NCBI GenBank assembly: GCA_002155895.1
Contig: MUMD01000049.1
Location: 1 to 42,371 of the forward strand
DNA: 42,371 bases
Source of the DNA: Streptomyces rochei
GTDB taxonomy: Bacteria > Actinomycetota > Actinomycetes > Streptomycetales > Streptomycetaceae
Direction of reading: 5' to 3'
Part shown: one piece after another, positions 20,326 to 28,563 of the stretch
Position numbering within the stretch: the stretch's first letter is position 1
Layout of the letters: the number at the start of each line of letters is the position of its first letter
The notes under the pieces: generated by a model
Seen by the model: the letters and a program-made list of their open reading frames with translations, nothing else
Told to the model about the DNA's origin: nothing
Database searches by the model: none
Position numbers and translations under genes: made by a program

Positions 20326-21024
20326 GCCGCGCAGCTCCGCCAGGCGCGCGAGGTCGTCGCCGGCCGACTCCCGCTCCCCGGCGGTGAGTCGGACGGCGGC
20401 CGCCCGGGCGAGCGCCGCCGCCTTGGTCCCGTCGTCGCCGAGCCGCGCGGCCACGTCCGCCCGCAGCACGAGGAGCCGGACCAGTTGCACCGGCGTGGGC
20501 CGCTCGTCCTCGAGGCGCAGCACCCGGTCGACGACCTTGGCGGCGCCCGCCGGGTCGTCCTTCGAGTCCGCGAGGAGGAGGGCGTGGTGCAGAGCGCGGG
20601 CGAAGGTCTCCTCGGGCGCACGCGCGTCCTGCGGGCCGGCGTCGAGGGGCTGTCCGACCCGGACACAGTTGCCGCCCGGGTCGGACACGAGGAACTGCCG
20701 TACCCCGTACGACATGTCCCGGAGCGGCCCGATGCGCGGCAGCCCGCGCGTGGGGATCCTGCCGTACGCCGCCTTGAGCCCCGCCCGGAAGGAGGCGTGG
20801 AGCCCGTCCACATCGTCGGTGAGGACGTAGCACGTGCCGAGCGACGCGGCCGGCTCGTGCTGCCTGACCGCGAAGAACTGCAACTCGATGCCGCCGCGCT
20901 CCACGACGGCGTACGGGTTGGGGCTCTTCTGCCGGTACGTCACCTCGAATCCGAGGGCGGTGTAGAAGTCGAGGACGGGCTGGAGGGTTCGGCACGGCAG
21001 GATCGGGATCGTCTTCTCGGCCAT
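20323..21024 (-). CDS. VOC (glyoxalase/bleomycin-resistance fold) protein with a helical C-terminal extension
   Basis: This is a 233-aa cytoplasmic protein. Residues 1-120 show a vicinal-oxygen-chelate domain: TIPILPCRTLQPVLDFYTAL, a central GIELQFFAV strand, YVLTDDVDGLHASF and the closing FLVSDPGGNCVRVGQP. The family binds metals or small hydrophobic molecules and includes antibiotic-binding and dioxygenase-like proteins; the substrate cannot be read from sequence. Residues 130-233 are Ala/Leu-rich helices, reminiscent of tetratricopeptide-like repeats, not a second VOC domain. I chose ATG 21024; a TTG at 21042 would add six residues but would place the start inside the palindrome at 21038-21049. 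It is convergent with cchA and not obviously part of the siderophore cluster. Confidence 0.8.
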   Translation of the reverse strand: MAEKTIPILPCRTLQPVLDFYTALGFEVTYRQKSPNPYAVVERGGIELQFFAVRQHEPAASLGTCYVLTDDVDGLHASFRAGLKAAYGRIPTRGLPRIGPLRDMSYGVRQFLVSDPGGNCVRVGQPLDAGPQDARAPEETFARALHHALLLADSKDDPAGAAKVVDRVLRLEDERPTPVQLVRLLVLRADVAARLGDDGTKAAALARAAAVRLTAGERESAGDDLARLAELRG

Positions 21025-21037
21025 GCGTCCCAGTGTA

Positions 21038-21049
21038 GTCAAATTTGAC
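21038..21049. promoter_or_regulatory. Perfect 12-bp palindrome, operator-like, before the VOC gene
   Basis: GTCAAATTTGAC is an exact palindrome 14 bases upstream of the VOC gene ATG. It is AT-rich in an otherwise GC-rich region. Its size and placement suit a repressor such as a MarR, ArsR or TetR protein; no regulator gene lies next to it. Confidence 0.45.
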
Positions 21050-21058
21050 CAGAGAGGG

Positions 21059-21312
21059 TCACCGCCCCGCCGTCCAGCCCATCACCTCCACCACCTCACG
21101 GGCGATGTCCACGACCCGCCGCCCGTCGGTCACCACCCGGACGGTGCCCACCGGCGACCGCTCCTCCAGCAGCCGCGCCTTACGGGCGCCGCCGACCGGC
21201 TCCTCGCGTGGGCGACGGAGGCGGCTCGCAGCAGTGCTGAGACATCCCAGGCCACGGTCGTCTTCCCGACACCCGCGCGCCCCGCGATGAGCAGCGCTTC
21301 CGCATGATGCAT
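21059..21312 (-). pseudogene. Remnant of a P-loop nucleotide kinase-like protein, internally deleted and frameshifted
   Basis: An ATG at 21312 opens MHHAEALLIAGRAGVGKTTV, with a clear Walker A motif (GRAGVGKTT, residues 11-19), and continues to about residue 36 at position 21205. After that the frame turns into Arg/Ser-rich noise and stops. In a different minus-strand frame, from about 21196 to the stop at 21059, there is sensible protein again, ARKARLLEERSPVGTVRV and DIAREVVEVMGW. That looks like the C-terminal end of the same family of small ATP-binding kinases (about 180 aa when intact, from memory). The junction near 21195-21206 therefore marks an internal deletion of roughly 100 or more codons plus a frameshift. 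A sequencing error cannot explain the missing middle. Confidence 0.75.
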
Positions 21313-21421
21313 GGGGTCGGCCTGCCCGCCGGGAGGAATCGCCCGGGCCCCGGTGGCTGCCTAAGGTGGGACACACCTGGGCGAACGGGAACTCCGACCG
21401 GTTCCGGAGAGGTGCGGCGAC

Positions 21422-21829
21422 ATGGCGCGAAGCGTCGAAGCGGTCCGGCGGACGGTCCTGGGCTCCCTCGGTGCCGTACTGGTGGCCGTCGGCCTGGCCC
21501 TGCTGGTGCTGCCCGGGCCCGGTCTGCTGCTCGTGTTCGCCGGAATGGTGCTGCTGTCGCGCGCCGTCCCCGCGCTGGACCGGTTCGTCGGCCCCGTCCG
21601 ACGGCAGGCGATGCGCGCGGCCGAGGAGAGCGTGTCCTCGCCGTGGCGGATCGCCGGCTCCGTCACCGCCGGGCTGTGCCTCGTCGGCGCGGGCGTGGCC
21701 TGGGGCCTCGTCCCCCGGTTGCCGTACTCCGGATGGACCACCGGGGCGAGCCTGATCGTCTCCGGCATCGTCCTGTTCGCCCTGCTCGCCTGGAGCCACC
21801 GCCGCGTCCGCGCGGGCCGTCGCGACTGA
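21422..21829 (+). CDS. Small PGPGW-type membrane protein
   Basis: This is a 135-aa integral membrane protein. The N-terminal hydrophobic hairpin contains the family motif PGPG at residues 31-34 (LALLVLPGPGLLLVFAGMVL), followed by a basic amphipathic stretch (DRFVGPVRRQAMRAAEES). A second pair of helices spans about residues 78-125, and the C-terminus is basic (SHRRVRAGRRD). The PGPGW family (Pfam putative transmembrane protein) has no established function. ATG 21422 follows GGAGAGG nine bases upstream. It is divergent from the kinase remnant and stands alone before the promoter of the large secreted protein. Confidence 0.8.
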   Translation: MARSVEAVRRTVLGSLGAVLVAVGLALLVLPGPGLLLVFAGMVLLSRAVPALDRFVGPVRRQAMRAAEESVSSPWRIAGSVTAGLCLVGAGVAWGLVPRLPYSGWTTGASLIVSGIVLFALLAWSHRRVRAGRRD

Positions 21830-21905
21830 GCGCGGGCACCACCCCGGGCAGAGGGCGCCGGACGCCGCGCGACGGCGGGACTTTGAACGCGTCGATGACA
21901 AAGTA

Positions 21906-21935
21906 TGGACATGTCAAGCAGAAGTCTCCTACCTT
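21906..21935 (+). promoter_or_regulatory. Candidate promoter of the secreted PA14/DUF1080 protein
   Basis: A -35-like TGGACA (21906-21911) and a -10-like TACCTT (21930-21935) are 18 bases apart, placing the start of transcription about 73 bases before the ATG at 22015. The -35 overlaps the palindrome GACATGTC (21908-21915), a possible repressor site. Confidence 0.45.
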
Positions 21936-22014
21936 GGCGGCGGAACCACAGTCGTACCGCACGACGACCGGAGCGACATCCGGCACGGTCCGGTCCCCAC
22001 GTCCCGGAGGACCA

Positions 22015-25000
22015 ATGCGCTCACGCCTGTTCCCGCGTGCCCGAAGACACCTAGTCCTGCTGCTGGCGTCGGCCGTCTCGGCCGGCGGTTTCCTCGCCGC
22101 CCCCGTGTCCGCGGCGGACCGCGCGGACGTCCCGCCGCAGGAACCCGGAGTCACCCTGCGCGTCTTCGACGTACAGACGCCGCTGAGCAAGATCTGCACC
22201 CTCAAGCCCGGCCAGACCCCCAACCACGACAAGCTGATGCCGACGGTCGACTGGTCGACCACCGAGGACTTCGGCGGCATCGCCGACAACTTCGTCTCGG
22301 AGGCGACCGGTTACCTGGTCGCACCGCGCGACGGCACCTACGCCTTCCGGCTCACCAGCGACGACGGCTCGCGGCTGACCCTCGACGGCACCACGGTGAT
22401 CGACCACGACGGACTGCACGGGGCCGAGCCGAAGGACGGCGCCCTCGACCTCACCGCGGGGTCGCATCCGTTGCGCATCGAGCACTTCGACCGCGGTGGC
22501 GGACAGCAGCTCACGCTCTCCTGGCGCCCGCCGGGCGAGAGCGAGTTCACCGTCGTGCCCCGCGAAGCGCTGACCACCGACGCCGATGTCGTCCGGGTGA
22601 CCGCACCCGGACGCAAGGAGTGCGAGTCGGGCACCGACACCCCCGGCGACGGACTGCCGCTGACCTCGGTGCGTCCCGACCTCACCCTCACCGACCTGCG
22701 CCCCGAGGGGTTCGAACCGCAGGTCACCGGCATGGACTGGCTGCCCGACGGACGCCTCGCGATCAGCACCTGGGGCGGCTCCGACAACGTTGCCGGTGAG
22801 GTGTACCTGCTCGACAACGTCACCGGCGCGACCAGCCGCGACAAGGTCACCGTGAAGAAGGTGGCGAGCGGCCTGCGCGAGCCCATGGGCATCAAGTACG
22901 TCGACGGCTCGCTCTACGTCTCCCAGAAGCACGAACTGACCCGGCTGGTGGACGAGAACGACGACGACGTGACCGACGCGTACCGCACGGTCGCCACCTG
23001 GCCGTACGGCGGCAACTTCCACGAGTTCGCCTTCGGCCTGCTCTACCGCGACGGCTACTTCTACGTGAACCTCTCGGTCGCCATCGACCTGGGCGGCGCG
23101 ACCACCACCCCGCAGCCCGCGCCGAACCGCGGGACCACGTACAAGATCAGCAAGAAGACGGGGAAGATCACCCCGGTCGCGGGCGGACTGCGCACGCCCA
23201 ACGGCATCGGCTGGGGCCCGGGCGGCGGTCTCTTCGTCACCGACAACCAGGGCGGCTGGCTGCCCTCCTCGAAGCTGGTCCAGATCAAGCAGGACCGCTT
23301 CTTCAACCACTACACCGAGCCCGCGGGCCCCTTCGAGGACTCCCCCGTCACCGAGCCGGTGCTCTGGCTGCCGCAGAACGAGATCGGCAACTCGCCCTCC
23401 ACCCCGCTGTACCTGAACAAGGGCACGTTCGCCGGCCAGATGCTGATCGGCGACGTCACCTACGGCGGTCTCCAGCGCGCCTACCTGGAGAAGGTGAAGG
23501 GCCAGTACCAGGGCGCCGTCTTCCGCTACACCCAGGGCCTGGAGGCCGGCGTCAACCGCATCACCATGGGCCCGGACGGAGCCATCTACGCCGGCGGTCT
23601 GGGCGCCGACGGCAACTGGGGCCAGGCCGGCAAGCTGAAGTTCGGCCTGCAGAAGCTGACGCCCAACGGCGGCGACACCTTCGACATCCAGAAGATGCGG
23701 GCGGTGCCCGGCGGCTTCGACCTGACGTACACCCAGCCGGTATCCGACGAGACCGCGGCGAAGCTGACCGAGCGCTACGACGTCCGGCAGTGGCACTACA
23801 CCCCGACCGCCGACTACGGCGGCCCGAAGATCGCCGAGGAGGAGCTGTCCGTCAGCTCGGCGACGCTCTCGAAGGACGGCCGGACCGTGCGGCTGCGGCT
23901 GGACGGGCTGAAGCCGGACCGCGTGGTGCACGTGCGCTCGCCGCGGCCCTTCACCTCCGCGTCCGGTGAGGCGCTGTGGAGCACCGAGGCCTGGTACACC
24001 CTCAACGAGATGCCCGGCAAGCAGCCGCCGCCCGCCACCCTCTACGAGGCCGAGGAGGCCCGGCTCACCGGCAAGGCCGGCGTCAACACCGACCACGTCG
24101 GCTACTCCGGCAGCGGATTCGTCGACCGCTACGCCACCGAGGGCAAGGCCGCCACGACCTTCGAAGTCACGGTCCCGAGGACGGGCACCTACGACGTGGG
24201 GCTACGCTACTCCAACGGCCCCAACCCCTTCGAGGGCACCAAGTCCCTGTCGCTGTACGCCAACGGCAAGAAGGTGCGGCAGACGGAGCTGGCCTCGACC
24301 GGGGACTGGGACACCTGGTCCACCCGGACCGAGCGCCTGCGCCTGCGAGCCGGTCACAACACCGTTTCCTACCGGTACGACCCCGGCGACACCGGACATG
24401 TCAACCTCGACCTGATCACCGTGCACCCGCAGGGCGCCCGCGTCGACCTGTTCGACGGCACGGCCGCCTCGCAGGCCCGGTGGCAGCATCCGTACGGCAG
24501 GAGCGTGACCTGGCCGCTGGCCGAGGAGCGGTCGATGGAGGTGTGCTGCGGTGACATCCGCACCAAGGACGCCTACCAGGACTTCAAGCTGCACGTGGAG
24601 TTCCGCGTCCCGCAACTGCCGCCGGACGTGACCGGCCAGGACCGCGGCAACAGCGGCATCTACCTCCAGGACCGCTACGAACTCCAGATCCTGGACTCCT
24701 ACCGGGACACCACCCTCGCCGACAACGAGGCCGGGGCCCTCTACCTGAAGAAGGCCCCCGACACCAACGCGGCGACCGCGCCCGAGACGTGGCAGACGTA
24801 CGACATCGTCTTCCGCGCGGCCCGCTACGACGACGGCGGACGCAAGACCGCCGACGCGCGGGTGACCGTGGTGTGGAACGGCGAGACGGTCCACGACGAC
24901 GTGGCCCTCGACGGTCCCACCGCGGGCGGCCGGGCCGAGACCCCGGCGGCCGGGGCGATCCGGCTGCAGGACCACGGGAACAAGGTCCGCTTCCGCGACA

Positions 25001-25023
25001 TCCGGGTGCAGCGGCTGAGCTGA
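22015..25023 (+). CDS. Secreted multidomain carbohydrate-active protein (PA14, propeller, CBM6/35-like, DUF1080)
   Basis: This is a 1002-aa exported protein. A Sec signal peptide spans residues 1-33 (hydrophobic [18 protein letters not shown], cleavage after VSA). Residues 46-180 resemble a PA14 sugar-binding domain (TFR-style [33 protein letters not shown]). Residues about 229-665 look like a beta-propeller of the PQQ-dependent sugar-dehydrogenase/NHL type ([36 protein letters not shown]). Residues 675-805 resemble a CBM6/35 module ([19 protein letters not shown]). Residues 809-1002 match DUF1080, now known as 3-keto-disaccharide hydrolase ([35 protein letters not shown]). I infer extracellular recognition and processing of an oxidised glycoside. 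Start ATG 22015 has GGAGG four bases upstream. The open frame continues upstream, but that part is not protein-like. Confidence 0.85.
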   Translation: MRSRLFPRARRHLVLLLASAVSAGGFLAAPVSAADRADVPPQEPGVTLRVFDVQTPLSKICTLKPGQTPNHDKLMPTVDWSTTEDFGGIADNFVSEATGYLVAPRDGTYAFRLTSDDGSRLTLDGTTVIDHDGLHGAEPKDGALDLTAGSHPLRIEHFDRGGGQQLTLSWRPPGESEFTVVPREALTTDADVVRVTAPGRKECESGTDTPGDGLPLTSVRPDLTLTDLRPEGFEPQVTGMDWLPDGRLAISTWGGSDNVAGEVYLLDNVTGATSRDKVTVKKVASGLREPMGIKYVDGSLYVSQKHELTRLVDENDDDVTDAYRTVATWPYGGNFHEFAFGLLYRDGYFYVNLSVAIDLGGATTTPQPAPNRGTTYKISKKTGKITPVAGGLRTPNGIGWGPGGGLFVTDNQGGWLPSSKLVQIKQDRFFNHYTEPAGPFEDSPVTEPVLWLPQNEIGNSPSTPLYLNKGTFAGQMLIGDVTYGGLQRAYLEKVKGQYQGAVFRYTQGLEAGVNRITMGPDGAIYAGGLGADGNWGQAGKLKFGLQKLTPNGGDTFDIQKMRAVPGGFDLTYTQPVSDETAAKLTERYDVRQWHYTPTADYGGPKIAEEELSVSSATLSKDGRTVRLRLDGLKPDRVVHVRSPRPFTSASGEALWSTEAWYTLNEMPGKQPPPATLYEAEEARLTGKAGVNTDHVGYSGSGFVDRYATEGKAATTFEVTVPRTGTYDVGLRYSNGPNPFEGTKSLSLYANGKKVRQTELASTGDWDTWSTRTERLRLRAGHNTVSYRYDPGDTGHVNLDLITVHPQGARVDLFDGTAASQARWQHPYGRSVTWPLAEERSMEVCCGDIRTKDAYQDFKLHVEFRVPQLPPDVTGQDRGNSGIYLQDRYELQILDSYRDTTLADNEAGALYLKKAPDTNAATAPETWQTYDIVFRAARYDDGGRKTADARVTVVWNGETVHDDVALDGPTAGGRAETPAAGAIRLQDHGNKVRFRDIRVQRLS

Positions 25024-25045
25024 TCCGGACCGGTGTGCCAGGTGT

Positions 25046-25073
25046 GCGGGGTGGCCGTGGTCGGTCACCCCGC
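25046..25073. terminator. Hairpin after the secreted protein gene
   Basis: GCGGGGTG and CACCCCGC form a perfect 8-bp stem around a 12-base loop, starting 22 bases after the stop. No T-run follows, as is usual in this GC range. It separates the gene from nadE. Confidence 0.55.
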
Positions 25074-25166
25074 TCGCCGTGCGCCGCGCCCCACTCGGCC
25101 CGTATCGGCCGGGGACCACTGGGTACGCTGAGTGAGGAGTCCCCGCACATCGAACAAGGAGCGGAA

Positions 25167-25997
25167 TTGAGCGAGCCGGCGTCCATCGCCCTGCAACTGG
25201 AGATCGCCCGGGAACTGGAGGTCGCCGAGACCTTCGACGCCGAACGGGAGATCGAGCGCCGGGTGGCCTTCCTGACCGAGCGGCTGACCTCCACCGGGCT
25301 GCGCTGCCTGGTCCTCGGGATCAGCGGCGGCGTCGACTCGACCACCGCGGGCCGGCTGTGCCAGCTCGCCGTGGAGCGGGCGCGGGCCGAGGGCCACGAC
25401 GCGCACTTCTACGCGATGCGGCTGCCGCACGGAGTCCAGGCCGACGAGCACGACGCCCAGCGCGCGCTCGACTTCATCCAGGCCGACCACGTGCTGACCG
25501 TCGACATCAAGCCCGCGAGCGACGCCATGCTGGACGCGCTGCTCGCCGCCGACGTGGCCTTCCGCGACGCCCACCACCAGGACTTCGTGCACGGCAACAT
25601 CAAGGCACGGCAGCGCATGATCGCCCAGTACGCCGTGGCCGGTGCGCACAACGGGCTGGTCGTGGGCACCGACCACGCCGCCGAGGCGGTCTCCGGCTTC
25701 TTCACCAAGTTCGGTGACGGCGCCGCCGACCTGGTCCCGCTGACCGGTCTCACCAAGCGCCGGGTGCGGGCCGTCGCCGAGGCGCTGGGGGCACCCGCCG
25801 AGCTGGTGGGCAAGGTCCCGACGGCCGACCTGGAGTCCCTCGCCCCCGGCAAGGCCGACGAGGACGCCCTCGGTGTCACCTACGACGAGATCGACGACTT
25901 CCTGGAGGGCAAGCCGGTGAAGCCGGACGCCTTCGAGAAGATCGTCTCCCGCTACCGGGCGACGGACCACAAGCGCCGGATGCCCATCGGCCCCTGA
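25167..25997 (+). CDS. nadE: NAD+ synthetase, ammonia-dependent type
   Basis: This is a 276-aa cytoplasmic enzyme converting deamido-NAD+ to NAD+ with ATP and ammonia. The ATP pyrophosphatase P-loop SGGVDS is at residues 53-58. Other conserved segments are [48 protein letters not shown] and the C-terminal KRRMPIGP. The length equals the E. coli-type NadE (about 275 aa), with no glutaminase domain. The start is TTG 25167, supported by AAGGAG five bases upstream; no ATG or GTG fits better. A weak -10-like TACGCT is at 25124-25129. It is followed by a hairpin and the glycerol genes. Confidence 0.94.
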   Translation: MSEPASIALQLEIARELEVAETFDAEREIERRVAFLTERLTSTGLRCLVLGISGGVDSTTAGRLCQLAVERARAEGHDAHFYAMRLPHGVQADEHDAQRALDFIQADHVLTVDIKPASDAMLDALLAADVAFRDAHHQDFVHGNIKARQRMIAQYAVAGAHNGLVVGTDHAAEAVSGFFTKFGDGAADLVPLTGLTKRRVRAVAEALGAPAELVGKVPTADLESLAPGKADEDALGVTYDEIDDFLEGKPVKPDAFEKIVSRYRATDHKRRMPIGP

Positions 25998-26015
25998 GCC
26001 TCCGTCCGCGGCCGA

Positions 26016-26040
26016 CGAGCCGCACTCTATGTGCGGCTTG
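26016..26040. terminator. Hairpin between nadE and glpF
   Basis: AGCCGCAC and GTGCGGCT form a perfect 8-bp stem around TCTAT; one wobble and one further pair extend it. It lies 20 bases after the nadE stop. It could instead be an operator for the glycerol genes, because an exact palindrome this close to their promoter serves either role. Confidence 0.5.
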
Positions 26041-26059
26041 TCCGATATCGCCTTAATGT

Positions 26060-26116
26060 GTCGACTGAGAGACGCGGACAGTCGACGCCGGCCCAGCCGG
26101 CGGAAGGTGAGCTTCC
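26060..26116 (+). promoter_or_regulatory. Structured leader of glpF, including a Shine-Dalgarno hairpin
   Basis: Three successive inverted repeats fill the bases before the glpF ATG. GTCGACTG/CAGTCGAC (26060-26067 with 26079-26086, 11-base spacer) may be an operator. GCCGGC/GCCGGC (26087-26101) has a 3-base loop. GGAAG/CTTCC (26102-26116) encloses part of the Shine-Dalgarno GGAAGG and ends immediately before the ATG. Confidence 0.5.
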
Positions 26117-26962
26117 ATGGCTGCACGGCTCAAGAAGTCAGGTCTGCTCGGTGAACTCTCGGCGGAGTTCGCCGGCACGATGATCCTCATCCTCTTCGGG
26201 TGCGGAGTGGTGGCTCAGGTGGCCGCGGGCGGCGCCCTCACCGATCCGGAGGGCGGCCTCGGGGACCACGACAGCATCTCCTGGGCGTGGGGCCTCGGCG
26301 TCACCCTCGGTGTCTATGTGGCCGCGCGGCTGAGCGGCGCCCACCTCAATCCCGCGGTGACCCTCGCGCTCGCCGCCTTCAAGGGCTTCCCCTGGCGCAA
26401 GGTGGCCCCGTACGCGCTGGCCCAGACGGCCGGCGCGTTCGTGGCCGCGCTCCTGGTCCGCTGGAACTACACCGAGGCGCTGGCCAAGGCGGACCCCGGA
26501 CACACCATCAAGACGCAGACGGTCTTCTCCACGCTCCCCGCCAACGGCAACACCGCGCTCCCGGTCCACGAGTGGGGCGCCTTCCGCGACCAGATCATCG
26601 GCACCGCCATCCTGCTGCTGCTGATCATGGCCATCACGGACCTGCTCAACACTCCGCCGGGCGCCAACCTCGCCCCCTTCGTCATCGGCCTGGTGGTGGT
26701 CGCCATCGGCATGGCCTTCGGCACCAACGCGGGCTACGCCATCAACCCGGCCCGTGACTTCGGGCCCCGGCTGGCGAGTTTCCTCACCGGGTACGGCGGG
26801 GCCTGGCGGGACCAGTACGGGAATCTCTACTTCTGGGTCCCGATCATCGCGCCGCTGATCGGCGGTGTGCTCGGAGCGGGGCTGTACAAGGTCTTCGTCG
26901 GCCGGTTCCTGCCGACCGCCGAACCCGAACCGACGGGGCGCGTACCGGCGCCCGAGGACTGA
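26117..26962 (+). CDS. glpF: Glycerol facilitator (MIP/aquaglyceroporin family)
   Basis: This is a 281-aa channel for passive entry of glycerol. It has six hydrophobic helices and the two half-helix NPA signatures, NPA at residues 78-80 ([13 protein letters not shown]) and NPARD at 210-214 ([14 protein letters not shown]). The Asp after the second NPAR is typical of glycerol-conducting members rather than strict water channels. An extended extracellular loop (about 120-155) is also GlpF-like. ATG 26117 follows GGAAGG nine bases upstream inside a small hairpin. Glycerol kinase starts 25 bases after its stop, so the two form an operon. Confidence 0.94.
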   Translation: MAARLKKSGLLGELSAEFAGTMILILFGCGVVAQVAAGGALTDPEGGLGDHDSISWAWGLGVTLGVYVAARLSGAHLNPAVTLALAAFKGFPWRKVAPYALAQTAGAFVAALLVRWNYTEALAKADPGHTIKTQTVFSTLPANGNTALPVHEWGAFRDQIIGTAILLLLIMAITDLLNTPPGANLAPFVIGLVVVAIGMAFGTNAGYAINPARDFGPRLASFLTGYGGAWRDQYGNLYFWVPIIAPLIGGVLGAGLYKVFVGRFLPTAEPEPTGRVPAPED

Positions 26963-26987
26963 CTCACCGGCCGGAGAGGCGGCACCC

Positions 26988-28505
26988 ATGGCGGACTTCA
27001 TCGGCGCGGTGGACCAGGGAACCACCAGCACCCGATTCATGATCTTCGACCACGGCGGCAACGAGGTGGCGAAGCACCAACTGGAGCACGAACAGATCCT
27101 CCCCCGCTCCGGCTGGGTGGAGCACGATCCCGTGGAGATCTGGGAGCGTACCAACTCGGTGATGCAGAACGCCCTGCGTCACGGCGGCCTGTCGGGGACC
27201 GACCTGGCGGCCATCGGCATCACCAACCAGCGCGAGACCACGGTGGTCTGGGACCCGCGCAACGGCCGCCCGTACTACAACGCCATCGTCTGGCAGGACA
27301 CCCGCACCGACACCATCGCGGCGAACCTCGAACGGTCCGGCCGGGGCGACGTCATCCGCCGCAAGGCCGGACTGCCCCCGGCGACCTACTTCTCGGCCGG
27401 CAAGATCCAGTGGATCCTGGAGAACGTCGACGGCGTGCGCGAGGCGGCGGAGGCGGGACACGCCGTGTTCGGCAACACGGACACCTGGGTGCTGTGGAAC
27501 CTGACCGGCGGCCCCGACGGCGGCATCCACGCCACCGACGTGACCAACGCGAGCCGCACCATGCTGATGGACCTGGAGACCCTCGACTGGGACGACGAAC
27601 TGCTGGGCTTCTTCGGCATCCCCCGGTCGATGCTCCCCACCATCAACCCCTCCTCCCATCCGGATGCCTACGGCGCCACCCGCACCTCCCGGCCGCTGCG
27701 CGCCGCCGTCCCCATCGGCGGCGTCCTGGGCGACCAGCAGGCGGCCACCGTCGGCCAGGTCTGCTTCGCGCCCGGCGAGGCCAAGAACACGTACGGCACC
27801 GGGAACTTCCTGCTGCTCAACACCGGTACCGAACTGGTCCGTTCGCAGCACGGTCTGCTCACGACGGTGGCCTACCGGTTCGGGGACGACCCGGCGGTCT
27901 ACGCGCTGGAGGGGTCCATCGCGGTGACCGGCTCCGCCGTGCAGTGGCTGCGCGACCAGATGAAGATCATCAAGACCGCGGCCGAGAGCGAGGAACTCGC
28001 CCGATCCGTGGAGGACAACGGCGGCATGTACTTCGTGCCCGCCTTCTCCGGCCTGTTCGCGCCCTACTGGCGCTCCGACGCCCGCGGCGCGATCGTCGGC
28101 CTGGCCCGGTACAACGACAACGCGCACCTGGCACGGGCGACCCTGGAGGCCATCTGCTACCAGAGCCGGGACGTCGTCGAGGCGATGGAGCAGGACTCCG
28201 GCGTCCACCTGGACGTGCTCAAGGTCGACGGCGGGGTGACCGCCAACGACCTCTGCATGCAGATCCAGGCCGACGTCCTGGGCGTCCCGGTCAGCCGCCC
28301 GGTGGTCGCGGAGACCACCGCGCTCGGCGCGGCCTACGCGGCGGGACTGGCCACGGGCTTCTGGCGGGACACCGACGAACTGCGCACCCACTGGCACGAG
28401 TCCAGGCGCTGGGAGCCGAAGTGGACCGAGGAGCGGCGCGCGCAGGGGTACGCCGGCTGGAAGGCCGCCGTGCGGCGCACCCTCGACTGGGTCAAGGTCG
28501 AGTGA
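26988..28505 (+). CDS. glpK: Glycerol kinase
   Basis: This is a 505-aa FGGY-family kinase phosphorylating glycerol to glycerol-3-phosphate with ATP, trapping glycerol that enters through GlpF. Landmarks are the N-terminal phosphate loop DQGTTSTR 9-16, glycerol-binding Arg82-Glu83 in [10 protein letters not shown], the conserved [32 protein letters not shown] and [16 protein letters not shown]. The length is normal. ATG 26988 has GGAGAGG eight bases upstream; the open frame extends further upstream only through glpF. No GylR-type regulator gene is nearby, so control must come from elsewhere. Streptomyces often have a second, gylR-linked copy, and this may be that paralogue. Confidence 0.96.
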   Translation: MADFIGAVDQGTTSTRFMIFDHGGNEVAKHQLEHEQILPRSGWVEHDPVEIWERTNSVMQNALRHGGLSGTDLAAIGITNQRETTVVWDPRNGRPYYNAIVWQDTRTDTIAANLERSGRGDVIRRKAGLPPATYFSAGKIQWILENVDGVREAAEAGHAVFGNTDTWVLWNLTGGPDGGIHATDVTNASRTMLMDLETLDWDDELLGFFGIPRSMLPTINPSSHPDAYGATRTSRPLRAAVPIGGVLGDQQAATVGQVCFAPGEAKNTYGTGNFLLLNTGTELVRSQHGLLTTVAYRFGDDPAVYALEGSIAVTGSAVQWLRDQMKIIKTAAESEELARSVEDNGGMYFVPAFSGLFAPYWRSDARGAIVGLARYNDNAHLARATLEAICYQSRDVVEAMEQDSGVHLDVLKVDGGVTANDLCMQIQADVLGVPVSRPVVAETTALGAAYAAGLATGFWRDTDELRTHWHESRRWEPKWTEERRAQGYAGWKAAVRRTLDWVKVE

Positions 28506-28533
28506 CCCCGGCCTGAGACCGCCGCGGGCGCAC

Positions 28534-28563
28534 CATGGGGATCACCATAAGGTGATCCCCATG
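28534..28563 (+). promoter_or_regulatory. Perfect 13-bp hairpin burying the Shine-Dalgarno and start codon of the AI-2E gene
   Basis: CATGGGGATCACC pairs exactly with GGTGATCCCCATG around the loop ATAA. The right arm holds most of the strong Shine-Dalgarno AAGGTGAT (28549-28556) and the ATG at 28561. The left arm carries GGATCACC, the same bases as the anti-Shine-Dalgarno tail of 16S rRNA. A six-codon ORF (ATG 28535 to TGA 28555, Met-Gly-Ile-Thr-Ile-Arg) runs through it. It may also terminate the glpFK transcript. Confidence 0.7.

Noticed and set aside
21362-21380. Possible sixth iron box (TAAGGTGGGACACACCTGG)
   Set aside because: It has only about 12 of 19 consensus matches, lacks the AGGCT core, and is next to genes unrelated to iron.
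21304-22014. In-frame upstream extension of the secreted PA14/DUF1080 protein
   Set aside because: It would run over the PGPGW gene and the promoter, and the real start has a Shine-Dalgarno followed by a signal peptide.
26016-26040. Treating the nadE-glpF hairpin as a riboswitch
   Set aside because: It is a simple symmetrical stem with a five-base loop and lacks any ligand-binding core.
28552-28560. GTG at 28552 as the start of the AI-2E gene
   Set aside because: It lies inside the strong Shine-Dalgarno that serves the ATG at 28561.
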